From the NCBI GenBank assembly GCA_964632435.1, contig CAZWEJ010000008.1, forward strand, positions 1-20,794: DNA of 20,794 bases, read 5' to 3'. Of this stretch, positions 12,716 through 20,758 are shown piece after piece. Within the stretch, counting starts at the first letter, position 1. The number at the start of each line of letters is the position of its first letter. This DNA comes from CAZWEJ01 sp964632435 (GTDB taxonomy: Bacteria; Patescibacteriota; Saccharimonadia; UBA4664; SCTI01). Below the pieces are notes generated by a model, which was not told the origin of the DNA, ran no database searches, and saw only the letters and a list, made by a program, of their open reading frames with translations. A program made the position numbers and the translations under genes.

Positions 12716-14557
12716 ATGGCCGAAAAAAATCAAAAAAATGATCTACATGTGATGAGGCATTCAATGGCTCATATAATGGCCGCTGCGGTAAAAGAGCTTT
12801 ATCCTGAAGCTAAGTTTGGGGTAGGCCCAGTGATTGAAAATGGCTTTTATTACGACATAGATGTTGAAAGAGCCTTCAACCCCCAAGATCTCGAGAAGAT
12901 CGAAAAAAAGATGAAGGAAATCATCAAATCCTCGCAGGAGTTTGAGCGACAAGAAATTGGCCTCGAAGAGGCAATCGATTTGTTTGAAAGAGCAGAGCAG
13001 ACATACAAAGTTGAACTACTCAACGACCTCAAAAATCATGGCACCACAGTGGCCAAAGAAATTGATAATGAGCAGCTCGGTACAGACAGTGTAGAAAAAG
13101 TTACATCGGTTTCGCTTTACAAAACGGGCTCATTTTTAGACCTTTGCAGGGGTCCTCATCTAGAAAATACTGGTCAGGCCGGAGCCTTTAAGCTAACAAA
13201 AGTATCCGGTGCCTACTGGAGGGGAGACGAGCAAAAAGCTCAACTTCAGCGCATCTATGGCGTGGCATTTGAATCTGAGCAAGAGTTGAACAACTATTTA
13301 GAACAACAAGAGGAAGCAAAAAAGCGTGATCACAGAAAATTAGGCAAAGAGCTTGATTTGTTCACATTCTCGGATCTTGTTGGGTCTGGCCTTCCGCTTT
13401 GGACTCCAAGGGGTACCGCGATACGAAACGAGCTTCAAAAAGCACTACTTGAGTTTAGCCAGGAATACGAAGTTGAACCTGTAACTATCCCTCATATTGG
13501 CAAGATTGACCTTTATCAAACATCGGGACACGCAGAAAAGTTTGGTAAGGAGCTACTCCAGGTTAAGGGGCATTACCAGGACTTTATCCTTAAGCCAGTT
13601 AACTGCCCGCATCACACTCAGATTTATGCATCTAAACCGAGAAGTTATCGTGATCTGCCGGTACGATACATGGAAAGCACAATGCAGTATCGAGACGAGA
13701 AGCCGGGTGAGATCTCTGGTCTAGCTCGTGTTCGCTCGATAACGGTTGATGATGGACACACCTTCTGTACCGTTGATCAGATCAAGGATGAGGCAAAATC
13801 TATTGCCAAGATTATTGAGCGCTTCTATAAAGCACTCGGAATGTATGGCGATCACTGGGTGTCATTATCGGTTCGTGATCCACAAAACTTAGGCGATTAC
13901 ATTGGCGAAGAATCAGGTTGGAAGAAGGCAGAGGGACTTCTCCAGCAGGTTTCTGATGAGCTCAAGCTTGATGCCAAACGAATGGAGGGAGAGGCAGCGC
14001 TATACGGGCCAAAACTCGACTTCATGTTTAAGGACGCCCTCGGAAATGAGAGGCAGCTTGCCACCATTCAGATTGATTTTGCTATGCCGGCTCGATTTGG
14101 TCTGACATATGTCGACAAAGATGGAGAAGAGAAAACGCCTGTTATGATCCATCGTGCAATCCTTGGTTCGTATGAGCGCTTTATCGCGGTGCTGATTGAG
14201 CACTTTGCCGGTAACTTCCCAACCTGGTTGGCACCAGAGCAGGTGCGGCTTGTGACGGTCAACGATTCGGACAAGCTGGTAGTTTTTGCCGAAGGGATTC
14301 GTAAGCAAATAAAGGCCGCTGGAATACGTGTAGAACTCGATTCTTCTGCCGAATCAGTAGGCAAGAAGATTAGAGAAGCCAGCATGAAAAAGGTTCCATA
14401 CACCTTTGTAATAGGAGAAAAAGAGCTTGAGTCTGGAAAATTGAGCCCTCGAGTACGTGGCGATCTTGGCGACTCGGCAGAGGCATATGATCTGGACGAT
14501 CTCCTTAGTAAGCTACAACAAGAGATAAGCAATCGTGAGGCAAAAAGTGTCCTCTAA
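12716..14557 (+). CDS. thrS: Threonyl-tRNA synthetase, lacking the TGS domain
   Basis: 613 residues, class II synthetase that charges tRNA-Thr. The start is ATG 12716, with GAGGAG 10 nt upstream; the frame extends to a TTG at 12698 inside that Shine-Dalgarno. The protein begins directly with the editing domain (H15-SMA-H19, then C144-RGP-H148), so the N-terminal TGS domain of the long form is missing. In the catalytic core NCPHH (C297), H348 (DDGHTFC) and H479 (IHRAILGS) are the zinc ligands that recognise threonine; motif 2 is RYMESTMQYRDE...RVR and motif 3 lies around RAILGSYERFIAVL. The anticodon-binding domain follows (about 510-605, WLAPEQVRLVTVND). It is probably controlled by the T-box-like leader and heads a seven-gene run. 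Confidence 0.97.
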   Translation: MAEKNQKNDLHVMRHSMAHIMAAAVKELYPEAKFGVGPVIENGFYYDIDVERAFNPQDLEKIEKKMKEIIKSSQEFERQEIGLEEAIDLFERAEQTYKVELLNDLKNHGTTVAKEIDNEQLGTDSVEKVTSVSLYKTGSFLDLCRGPHLENTGQAGAFKLTKVSGAYWRGDEQKAQLQRIYGVAFESEQELNNYLEQQEEAKKRDHRKLGKELDLFTFSDLVGSGLPLWTPRGTAIRNELQKALLEFSQEYEVEPVTIPHIGKIDLYQTSGHAEKFGKELLQVKGHYQDFILKPVNCPHHTQIYASKPRSYRDLPVRYMESTMQYRDEKPGEISGLARVRSITVDDGHTFCTVDQIKDEAKSIAKIIERFYKALGMYGDHWVSLSVRDPQNLGDYIGEESGWKKAEGLLQQVSDELKLDAKRMEGEAALYGPKLDFMFKDALGNERQLATIQIDFAMPARFGLTYVDKDGEEKTPVMIHRAILGSYERFIAVLIEHFAGNFPTWLAPEQVRLVTVNDSDKLVVFAEGIRKQIKAAGIRVELDSSAESVGKKIREASMKKVPYTFVIGEKELESGKLSPRVRGDLGDSAEAYDLDDLLSKLQQEISNREAKSVL

Positions 14558-15146
14558 ACCGGTACTAGCAGTCGATTTTGATGACACCCTGGCGAACTTC
14601 GCTCAAGGAATGGCAGAGGCTTATAACGCAGAGGTAAAAGAATCGGGCGGAGAAACAGTAACGCCCCAAGATTTCTACATCGTCTGGAAAGTGGGGGTAC
14701 CTGCTCACGGCTGGAATCACGATCGCGTCGCTGCCGATCAGTGGATAGCGCATTATCTTTTCTCCGATAGGGCATTAGGTACTCCTCCTATTGATGGATC
14801 TGTTGAAGTAATTTATCGGTTGAAGGAAAAATACGACATCCACGTTGTTACGGGTCGAGATGTCGAAATGAGGCAAGCAACTGAGCAGTGGATCGAGAAG
14901 TACTTCCCAGGGGTGTTCAAAGGAATCCATTTTGAAGTTCTTAAAGCCGTCGCCTGTAAGCAAATTGATGCGGTTGCTATCGTAGACGACGCGCCTCCGT
15001 ATATTGCCGCAACCGTTTCTGCAGGGATCCGCTCAATATGTTTCGGTGATTATGCCTGGAACGACGAGAGTCAGATTCCGCACGGGGCAGAGAAGGCAAG
15101 GGACTGGTACGAGGTCGAGAGGCTTCTAATGGGAGATGAGCAATGA
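14547..15146 (+). CDS. HAD-family phosphatase, 5'(3')-deoxyribonucleotidase-like
   Basis: 199 residues from GTG 14547, chosen because GAGG lies 6 nt upstream; GTG 14535 would add four residues. Either way it overlaps the end of thrS. HAD motif I is VDFDDTL (nucleophile D10, acid D12), motif II is the threonine of VVTGR (about 102), and motif IV is IVDDAPPY (D147, D148). The helical insertion after motif I (residues 15-85) resembles C1-cap nucleotidases of the 5'-deoxyribonucleotidase type. The likely reaction is dephosphorylation of a nucleotide or small phosphoester; the substrate is not readable. Its ATGA overlap with the next gene (4 nt) fits a single operon. Confidence 0.8.
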   Translation: MSSKPVLAVDFDDTLANFAQGMAEAYNAEVKESGGETVTPQDFYIVWKVGVPAHGWNHDRVAADQWIAHYLFSDRALGTPPIDGSVEVIYRLKEKYDIHVVTGRDVEMRQATEQWIEKYFPGVFKGIHFEVLKAVACKQIDAVAIVDDAPPYIAATVSAGIRSICFGDYAWNDESQIPHGAEKARDWYEVERLLMGDEQ

Positions 15147-15967
15147 AGCTCAACCCCGAAATAATCCGTAAATACGCCGATGAGTATCGGTTCAACATAG
15201 ATGGTATTGAGTTTTGGTGCCCATACTTTGTAAACACTCCCCAGGTGCACGACGACAAAAAGAACGAATCACTTGAGGGTCCTTTTCTTGGTAAGGGCAG
15301 CGCCTCACAGCTTAAAGGCGCCTTGATAGAGTCCCTAAATTCAACCGGCGAGAAACCCAGCTCGCCAGAAGAGTATAGGCAGTACATGCACGATCATTTG
15401 ATTGGTGTCGAGTGCTCGGGCTTTATATACAATGTTGTTTCAGGTATTTGTGACGAGCTAGGACTAGAGGCAATCGACCGACACATATACTGGTCACGAG
15501 ATGAATTATTGGAAGCTTTCGATAAAGGTATCCCTTGGCATCAACCTGATCTTCAAAGGGAGGTCGTAGAAGCGTATCCTCAGGATATTGATCTAGAATC
15601 GATTGCAAAAGATTGGGGCTGGAAAGAGCCGCGTCGATTAGTTAGAGCCGAACGCTTTTGGAGCAATGGAACTGCCTCAAAACTTGGTGGCATCTTAGAC
15701 GCAAGGCCAGGCGACATAATCGCGATGAGAGAGAATACGGGTAGCAATATTGGCCACTTAGTTATGATTGTTGATGCGGGCGATAAGAAGATTCAATACG
15801 TACACTCAAATCGAGTTGATGGAACTCTCGGCGGTGTCAGTTATGGCGAAATAGATATTGTAGACCCAGCACAGCCCGTTGAATCTCAACACTGGAATGA
15901 TAAGGATTTTATTAGGACGCATGACGTCTACGGTATTTATAGATTATCTGCACTCGCCGATGCCTGA
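15143..15967 (+). CDS. NlpC/P60-like cysteine peptidase fold protein, cytoplasmic
   Basis: 274 residues. The VECSGFIYNVVS segment (C91) resembles the catalytic DCSGF helix of NlpC/P60 papain-like enzymes, and RPGDIIAMRE (about 187-197) followed by IGHLVMIVD (H204) resembles the strand carrying the catalytic histidine; H220 in YVHSN is a further candidate. The family usually cleaves peptidoglycan peptides, but this protein has no signal peptide or membrane segment, so it may act inside the cell or be unrelated in substrate. The region between C91 and H204 is longer than in a minimal NlpC/P60 domain. It sits in an operon with murT/gatD, overlapping its neighbours by 4 and 8 nt. The fold call is inference from motif order. 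Confidence 0.65.
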   Translation: MKLNPEIIRKYADEYRFNIDGIEFWCPYFVNTPQVHDDKKNESLEGPFLGKGSASQLKGALIESLNSTGEKPSSPEEYRQYMHDHLIGVECSGFIYNVVSGICDELGLEAIDRHIYWSRDELLEAFDKGIPWHQPDLQREVVEAYPQDIDLESIAKDWGWKEPRRLVRAERFWSNGTASKLGGILDARPGDIIAMRENTGSNIGHLVMIVDAGDKKIQYVHSNRVDGTLGGVSYGEIDIVDPAQPVESQHWNDKDFIRTHDVYGIYRLSALADA

Positions 15968-16295
15968 GAGAGAAATAAGTCCGTTCACCCAGCAGGTGTA
16001 TGATCTTGTTGCGCAAATTCCTAAAGGTCGAGTCATGACCTATGGCCAGATCGCCTCACTCTGCGGAAGCCCGAGGGCGGCCATTATTGTAGGCCAGGTT
16101 GCCCACTGGGGGCCGCTGGATTTGCCCTGGCAACGGGTAGTAAATAAGAGCGGCGGTCTAGCTTCTGGTTACACAACTGGTGGGAGAGAGGCCCACAAGC
16201 GTGATCTTGAGGCAGAGGGTGTGGATGTATCTCCGGATTATAAGGTTGATGTCGACAAGTTACTTTGGTGGCCTCCGGAGACAATAGTTGAGTAG
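15960..16295 (+). CDS. Alkyltransferase-like protein (ATL), MGMT family
   Basis: 111 residues, only the DNA-binding domain of O6-alkylguanine-DNA alkyltransferase. It opens FTQQVYDLVAQIPKGRVMTYGQIASLCGSPRAA, with the conserved tyrosine (Y28) and arginine finger (R39). Where MGMT has the active-site PCHR, this protein has P56-W-Q-R59, so the acceptor cysteine is a tryptophan. ATL proteins bind alkylated guanine, flip the base and recruit nucleotide excision repair without repairing it themselves. Typical ATLs have PWHR, so Q for H is a variation. ATG 15960 overlaps the upstream stop by 8 nt with no clear Shine-Dalgarno; longer in-frame starts lie inside the upstream gene. It overlaps miaA by 8 nt. 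Confidence 0.88.
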   Translation: MPEREISPFTQQVYDLVAQIPKGRVMTYGQIASLCGSPRAAIIVGQVAHWGPLDLPWQRVVNKSGGLASGYTTGGREAHKRDLEAEGVDVSPDYKVDVDKLLWWPPETIVE

Positions 16296-17154
16296 CCCAC
16301 TGATTACAATCGTTGGTCCTACAGCGAGCGGCAAATCCGATTTAGCTATGACGCTGGCGAAAAAGTTCAACGGCGAGATAATTGCGGCCGACTCCCGAAC
16401 AGTGTATCGTCACATGGACATTGGAACAGCCAAACCTACCGAGCAAGATCAGCGAGAAGTTAAGCACCATCTCCTAGACGTGGTTGATCCCAGTCAAACC
16501 TATTCGGCTGCCGACTTTAAGAAAGACGCAGAGCAGGCAATTGAAGAAATTGCTGCCAAGGGTAAGCTGCCAATTATGGTGGGCGGAACAGGGTTATACA
16601 TCGATTCGGTTCTCTTTAATTACAGCTTCGCGAGTCCTTCAGATATCGAGCTAAGGCAAGAGCTGGCATCTTTAAATGTTGAGGAGCTTCAAAAAAGGGT
16701 GGTTGAGCTTGGTGTTGACCTCAATAACAGCGACTTCAATAACCCTCATAGGCTAATTCGAGTAATAGAGACTGCTGGTTCGCATAGAGAGAAGTCGGAA
16801 TTAAGAGAAAAAACTTTTGTAATTGGCCTCAAAATTGATCGAGAAGAGCTCAAAGATCGAATCGTAAAGCGTATTGGCCAAATGTTTGATAACGGTCTAG
16901 AAAACGAGGTTGATTATCTGCTAGAGCACTATTCAAAAGAATCGCCGGGACTAGCGGATACAGCCTATCAGGCATTGATCTCGTATCGCGAAGGACTTAC
17001 TCCAAAGCAGGATGCTATAAGTTCAATGGTAAAGAGCCATACCGATCTCGCCAAGCGCCAGATGACTTGGTTTAAACGGAATCCAGATATCAAATGGGTG
17101 AGTCAAAAAGAAGATGCCGACTCACTGGTAAGTAACTTCCTTGAGCGACTATAA
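16288..17154 (+). CDS. miaA: tRNA dimethylallyltransferase MiaA
   Basis: 288 residues, a little shorter than the usual 300 or so. MiaA transfers dimethylallyl from DMAPP to A37 of tRNAs that read UNN codons. Visible motifs: P-loop GPTASGKS (10-17), ADSRTVYRHMDIGTAKPT, HHLLDVVDP, ADF in the DMAPP region, and GGTGLYIDSV. The insert and C-terminal swivel end with KRQMTWFKRNPDIKWV. The start is TTG 16288, with GGAG about 8 nt upstream, overlapping the ATL stop codon by 8 nt. It is in the thrS operon, next to murT. No miaB is in the window. Confidence 0.95.
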   Translation: MSSPLITIVGPTASGKSDLAMTLAKKFNGEIIAADSRTVYRHMDIGTAKPTEQDQREVKHHLLDVVDPSQTYSAADFKKDAEQAIEEIAAKGKLPIMVGGTGLYIDSVLFNYSFASPSDIELRQELASLNVEELQKRVVELGVDLNNSDFNNPHRLIRVIETAGSHREKSELREKTFVIGLKIDREELKDRIVKRIGQMFDNGLENEVDYLLEHYSKESPGLADTAYQALISYREGLTPKQDAISSMVKSHTDLAKRQMTWFKRNPDIKWVSQKEDADSLVSNFLERL

Positions 17155-17155
17155 T
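17150..17155 (+). promoter_or_regulatory. Possible -10 before murT
   Basis: Perfect TATAAT spanning the miaA stop codon, 7 nt before the murT ATG, the same spacing as the leaderless start at 295. No -35 or TGn extension is seen, so it may be chance. Confidence 0.3.
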
Positions 17156-17161
17156 AAGCTT

Positions 17162-18532
17162 ATGCCATTATTCATTACAGTATGGGTCGCTAAAATAATC
17201 CTGGGTTTGAGTCGTACTTTGGGACGGGGAGGTGGGTCCGCGTTACCAGGTTTGATCGCCGAGAAAATGGACCAAAACGTTGGCGAGAAGTTGGCAAAAA
17301 AGATAGCCAACGGGAGCATCATCATCACTGGCACCAATGGTAAAACCACTACTAGCAAGATGGTGTCGAAAATCCTGACGGATCGTGGAGAAAGTTTGGT
17401 TCAGAACCGGTCAGGCTCGAACCTTAGTCGTGGTATTGTGTCTGCCCTAATTGAGCATGCAACCTGGGGTGGTACGATAAAGGAATCAATTGGCCTCTTT
17501 GAGGTAGATGAGGCGGCGATGCCAGCGGTTGCCAAAATGTTGAAGCCACGAGCCATAGTCGTATTGAACCTGTTCCGGGATCAACTTGATCGCTACGGCG
17601 AGCTCGACACAACAGCTGCTTTAATTGGTAAGGGCATTTCTTCAACCAAGACCAAGCTGATTCTAAACGCCGATGACCCGCTAGTAGCCAGTCTTTCGAA
17701 GTACGCCAATAACCAAGATGAAGTTGAGTATTTTGGTCTCGAGAAGGTGCCATCATCAATGCTTTCTCACGATGTGACAGCCGATTCAAACACCTGCCCA
17801 ATTTGTGGACGAGCGCTCAAATACTCGCAAGAATTTTACGGTCACATAGGTCACTACAAATGCGAAGAGGGGCATTTTGACCGGCCATCGCCAAAGGCAT
17901 ACGCTACCAACATCGAACTTGGTAATGATGGTTCATCTTTTTTGATCGGCGTTCATGAGTCGACTATTGATGCCACAATTGGGCTGCCCGGACTATACAA
18001 TATTTACAACGCCGTCGCAGCTTCGGCATTGTCATACGAGCTTGGATTACAGTTAGAATCAGCAGTTCAGTCCTTAGAAAATGTTGAGGCTGCCTTTGGG
18101 CGGGTAGAGAAACTAAGCGTTGGTACAAAGAAGATATATCTTCTACTTGTGAAGAATCCTACAGGTTTCAACCAAATAATCCAAACCTTTTTGTTGACAA
18201 AAAAACATCAAAATATTATTTTCATCATCAATGATAACTTTGCCGATGGGCGTGATATTTCGTGGTTGTGGGATGTTGCATTTGAAGAACTCGAGCATCA
18301 TAGCCATACCATTGACTGCTCAGGTCTTCGCGCAACCGACATGGCATTGCGTCTAAAGTACACCGGCATACATGTTCGTGACATCAACAAAAACATAAGA
18401 AAATCACTGAACCATTTTATTGATCAACTCCCTGAAAATAGCACCGGATACATCATTCCAAGTTATACGGCAATGCTCGAATCCAGGAAGTTATTAGGCA
18501 AAAAAGTGAACCTTAAAGGGGTATGGAAATGA
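17162..18532 (+). CDS. murT: Lipid II isoglutaminyl synthase, MurT subunit
   Basis: 456 residues. MurT is the Mur-ligase-like subunit that, with GatD, amidates D-Glu of lipid II to D-isoglutamine. The N-terminal GGGSALPGLIAEKM segment and P-loop GTNGKTTT (57-64, K61) bind ATP. A zinc-ribbon insert has C212-P-I-C215 and C234; the expected fourth ligand position is G237, followed by H238. The C-terminal DUF1727 domain has KNPTGFNQIIQTF and DGRDISWLWD, where D371 matches the catalytic aspartate region. The start is ATG 17162, 7 nt after the miaA stop; a TTG at 17141 would add seven residues. It overlaps gatD by 4 nt. Confidence 0.95.
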   Translation: MPLFITVWVAKIILGLSRTLGRGGGSALPGLIAEKMDQNVGEKLAKKIANGSIIITGTNGKTTTSKMVSKILTDRGESLVQNRSGSNLSRGIVSALIEHATWGGTIKESIGLFEVDEAAMPAVAKMLKPRAIVVLNLFRDQLDRYGELDTTAALIGKGISSTKTKLILNADDPLVASLSKYANNQDEVEYFGLEKVPSSMLSHDVTADSNTCPICGRALKYSQEFYGHIGHYKCEEGHFDRPSPKAYATNIELGNDGSSFLIGVHESTIDATIGLPGLYNIYNAVAASALSYELGLQLESAVQSLENVEAAFGRVEKLSVGTKKIYLLLVKNPTGFNQIIQTFLLTKKHQNIIFIINDNFADGRDISWLWDVAFEELEHHSHTIDCSGLRATDMALRLKYTGIHVRDINKNIRKSLNHFIDQLPENSTGYIIPSYTAMLESRKLLGKKVNLKGVWK

Positions 18533-19251
18533 GCAAAAAAGAGATTAAAATACTGCATCTATACCCGAAAGAGCTCAACATATATGGAGATCGAGGTAAC
18601 ATTCTGACTTTGGTTAAGCGGCTGCAATGGCGCGGCTATCATACAGAAGTAATTTCTGCCGGCGTTGGCGACAAGGTTGATATTGCAGGTGCCGACATTA
18701 TCTTTGGTGGTGGCGGCCAGGACAGAGGCCAGATCGCCGTGGGTCAGGATCTACAACGACACTCCAAGGCGCTACACAAAGCCAGCAAAAACGGCGTACC
18801 AATTCTTACAATATGTGGGACATATCAGCTATTTGGACGAGGGTTTACTACCCTGGATGGAGATGAAATAAAAGGCATCTCAATCTTTAAGGCACGAACC
18901 ATTGGCTCGACCCAAAGAATGATTGGGAACGTAATTGTTGAGTCGGAATTTGGTCGTTTAATTGGTTTTGAGAACCACAGTGGGCGAACTTTACTCGAGA
19001 GGGATCAGGAACCTCTTGGAAGGGTAATCCAGGGTTTCGGTAATGATGGGCGAACTGGTTTTGAGGGCTCAAAAACACTCAACACCTATGGAACTTACTT
19101 GCATGGGCCAGTTCTCCCAAAGAATCCTCGATTTGCTGATCATTTAATCCTCGAAGCCCTCAAAAATAAATATGGCGTTGACACTCTTGAGCCTCTCAAT
19201 GATGGGCTTGAAGAAGTAGCCGCTTCGGACGCTTCGAAGCGACCTCAGTAG
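18529..19251 (+). CDS. gatD: Lipid II isoglutaminyl synthase, glutamine amidotransferase subunit GatD
   Basis: 240 residues. GatD is a class I (triad, CobQ/CobB-like) glutaminase that passes ammonia to MurT. It opens with ILHLYPKELNIYGDRGN, then FGGGGQDRGQ, the nucleophile elbow TICGTYQLFG (C96), and YLHGPVLPKNP with the catalytic histidine (H192). I choose ATG 18529, which forms an ATGA overlap with murT and has AAGGGG 8 nt upstream; the ATG at 18523 is only 2 nt from that site. The amidation of lipid II is needed for efficient crosslinking in Gram-positive walls. It ends the seven-gene run that begins with thrS. Confidence 0.95.
   Translation: MSKKEIKILHLYPKELNIYGDRGNILTLVKRLQWRGYHTEVISAGVGDKVDIAGADIIFGGGGQDRGQIAVGQDLQRHSKALHKASKNGVPILTICGTYQLFGRGFTTLDGDEIKGISIFKARTIGSTQRMIGNVIVESEFGRLIGFENHSGRTLLERDQEPLGRVIQGFGNDGRTGFEGSKTLNTYGTYLHGPVLPKNPRFADHLILEALKNKYGVDTLEPLNDGLEEVAASDASKRPQ
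19221..19241 (+). other. Hairpin at the end of gatD
   Basis: CGCTTCG (19221-19227) pairs with CGAAGCG (19235-19241) around a 7-nt loop, and contains the palindrome CGCTTCGAAGCG. No T-run follows, so it is not a standard terminator, though it may mark the 3' end of the operon. Confidence 0.4.
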
Positions 19252-19277
19252 ACAACCCTAAGCATAACCGTTACAAT
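19249..19277 (+). promoter_or_regulatory. Promoter of the NRAMP-related gene
   Basis: TAGACA (19249-19254), 17-bp spacer, TACAAT (19272-19277); each hexamer matches consensus at five of six bases. Transcription would start about 3 nt before the ATG at 19287. No Shine-Dalgarno is present, so the message is effectively leaderless. Confidence 0.7.
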
Positions 19278-19286
19278 TCCCCTAAG

Positions 19287-20672
19287 ATGGCTACTGATCA
19301 ACAGATTGCGCCAAAAAAAGAGAAGCCAGAGGGAGGCGGTACGACCTCTGCGATAAATGAGGGCGTCGAAGAGATTGCCTCACAAGTTGGAAAGAGTCGA
19401 GAACGATTCAACCGATTTATCAGAATCTTAGGGCCAGGAGTAATAACTGGTGCTGCGGATGACGACCCGTCTGGTATAGCCACATATTCTCAAGCAGGAG
19501 CCCAGTTTGGGTATCAGATGTCGTGGTTGCTCTGGTGGACGCTGCCTTTGCAGGTTTCCGTTCAGGAGGCATGCGCTCGAATTGGGGCCGTAACTGGCAA
19601 AGGTCTCGCAGGTGTTATTAGAGAACATTACTCGAAGAAAGTATTGTATTCGGCAGTAGCATTAGTGGTTGTGGCTAACACGATCAATATCGGAGCAGAT
19701 ATCGGCGCAATGGCAGCAGCTCTTCAGTTGCTCGTACCCGAAATACCTTTCCTGGCTGCAACACTAGTTTTTACGCTATCAGTTATACTTCTTCAATTTT
19801 TCACTTCTTATAAGACGATTGCTAGAGTGCTAAAGTGGCTGGCACTCGCATTGCTGGCATATCCCGTAACTTCATTTATCGCTGGTCATGATATCAATGA
19901 ACTTTTTTCGAATACCATAAAACCATCAATCCAATTTAATGGTGATTTTCTGTTTATTGTTGTAGGTGTACTGGGAACAACCATATCGCCTTATCTATTT
20001 TTCTGGCAGACATCAGAGGTTGTTGAAGAGGAAATAGAGCAGCATAGGCTAGCTCAAAAGGGAGGGGTCCCACGACTCAGTAAACCTTTCTTAAGGAAAA
20101 TGAGGATAGATAACTTTCTTGGAATGTTTTTCTCGGCTGCAGCAGCTTGGTTCATTATCATTACAGCAGCATCTGTGCTTCACGACAGCGGAGTTACGCA
20201 AATTAATACGGCTGCTGATGCAGCTAAAGCCCTAGAGCCATTGGTTCAAAGCTTCCCAGCGGCGGGGTTGCTTTCAAAGTTTATTTTCTCGGTTGGAGTT
20301 ATTGGGTTAGGACTGCTGGCAGTGCCTGTTCTTGCCGGCTCGTCAGCTTATGCGATATGTGGAGCTTTTGGCTGGCATGAAGGTCTTTATCGAAAAGTTC
20401 GTAATGCTCAAGCCTTCTATGCAGTCATCGCGGTAGCTACCCTAACGGGATTGATTATTAATTTTGTTGGTATCGATCCCATTAAAGCGCTGGTCTTCAC
20501 AGCAGTGTTTAATGGGCTTGCCGCTGTTCCTTTGCTGTACCTGATTTCTAGAATAGCAATTAACAAAAAAGTTATGGGGGAAAATGTTAGTGGGAGGCTA
20601 TCACGATTTTTCGTCCCACTTGCATTTGTCGTCATGTTGGCAGCCTCAGTTGCTATGCTACTCACAATTTAA
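19287..20672 (+). CDS. NRAMP-related divalent metal transporter
   Basis: 461 residues: a soluble N-terminus (about 1-45), then about 11 hydrophobic segments. The first TM segment holds GPGVITGAADDDPSGI (D58-D60, P61), the position of the canonical DPGN metal-binding motif, here DPSG. The TM6 position reads TTISPYLFFWQ (S234, P235), where canonical NRAMP proteins have the MPH motif. So the fold is NRAMP but both metal-binding motifs are changed. NRAMP proteins import Mn, Fe or similar ions with protons; a related group without the methionine transports magnesium. Which ion this protein carries cannot be told. It has its own promoter and is not part of the thrS-gatD operon. Confidence 0.85.
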   Translation: MATDQQIAPKKEKPEGGGTTSAINEGVEEIASQVGKSRERFNRFIRILGPGVITGAADDDPSGIATYSQAGAQFGYQMSWLLWWTLPLQVSVQEACARIGAVTGKGLAGVIREHYSKKVLYSAVALVVVANTINIGADIGAMAAALQLLVPEIPFLAATLVFTLSVILLQFFTSYKTIARVLKWLALALLAYPVTSFIAGHDINELFSNTIKPSIQFNGDFLFIVVGVLGTTISPYLFFWQTSEVVEEEIEQHRLAQKGGVPRLSKPFLRKMRIDNFLGMFFSAAAAWFIIITAASVLHDSGVTQINTAADAAKALEPLVQSFPAAGLLSKFIFSVGVIGLGLLAVPVLAGSSAYAICGAFGWHEGLYRKVRNAQAFYAVIAVATLTGLIINFVGIDPIKALVFTAVFNGLAAVPLLYLISRIAINKKVMGENVSGRLSRFFVPLAFVVMLAASVAMLLTI

Positions 20673-20693
20673 ATAATCTGAATACAAAAACTG

Positions 20694-20720
20694 TTGCACT
20701 TCCTTAGGCTCTGCTATAAT
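20694..20720 (+). promoter_or_regulatory. Promoter of the right-edge gene
   Basis: TTGCAC (20694-20699), 15-bp spacer, extended -10 TGC-TATAAT (20712-20720, perfect hexamer). Transcription would start near 20727. Confidence 0.75.
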
Positions 20721-20758
20721 CTTCAACAGAAGAAATAACAGTCAGTCGAGGAAGTAAG

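Noticed and set aside
14068..14532. 154-codon minus-strand frame
   Set aside because: Antisense shadow of thrS; serine-rich shadow composition and no ribosome site.
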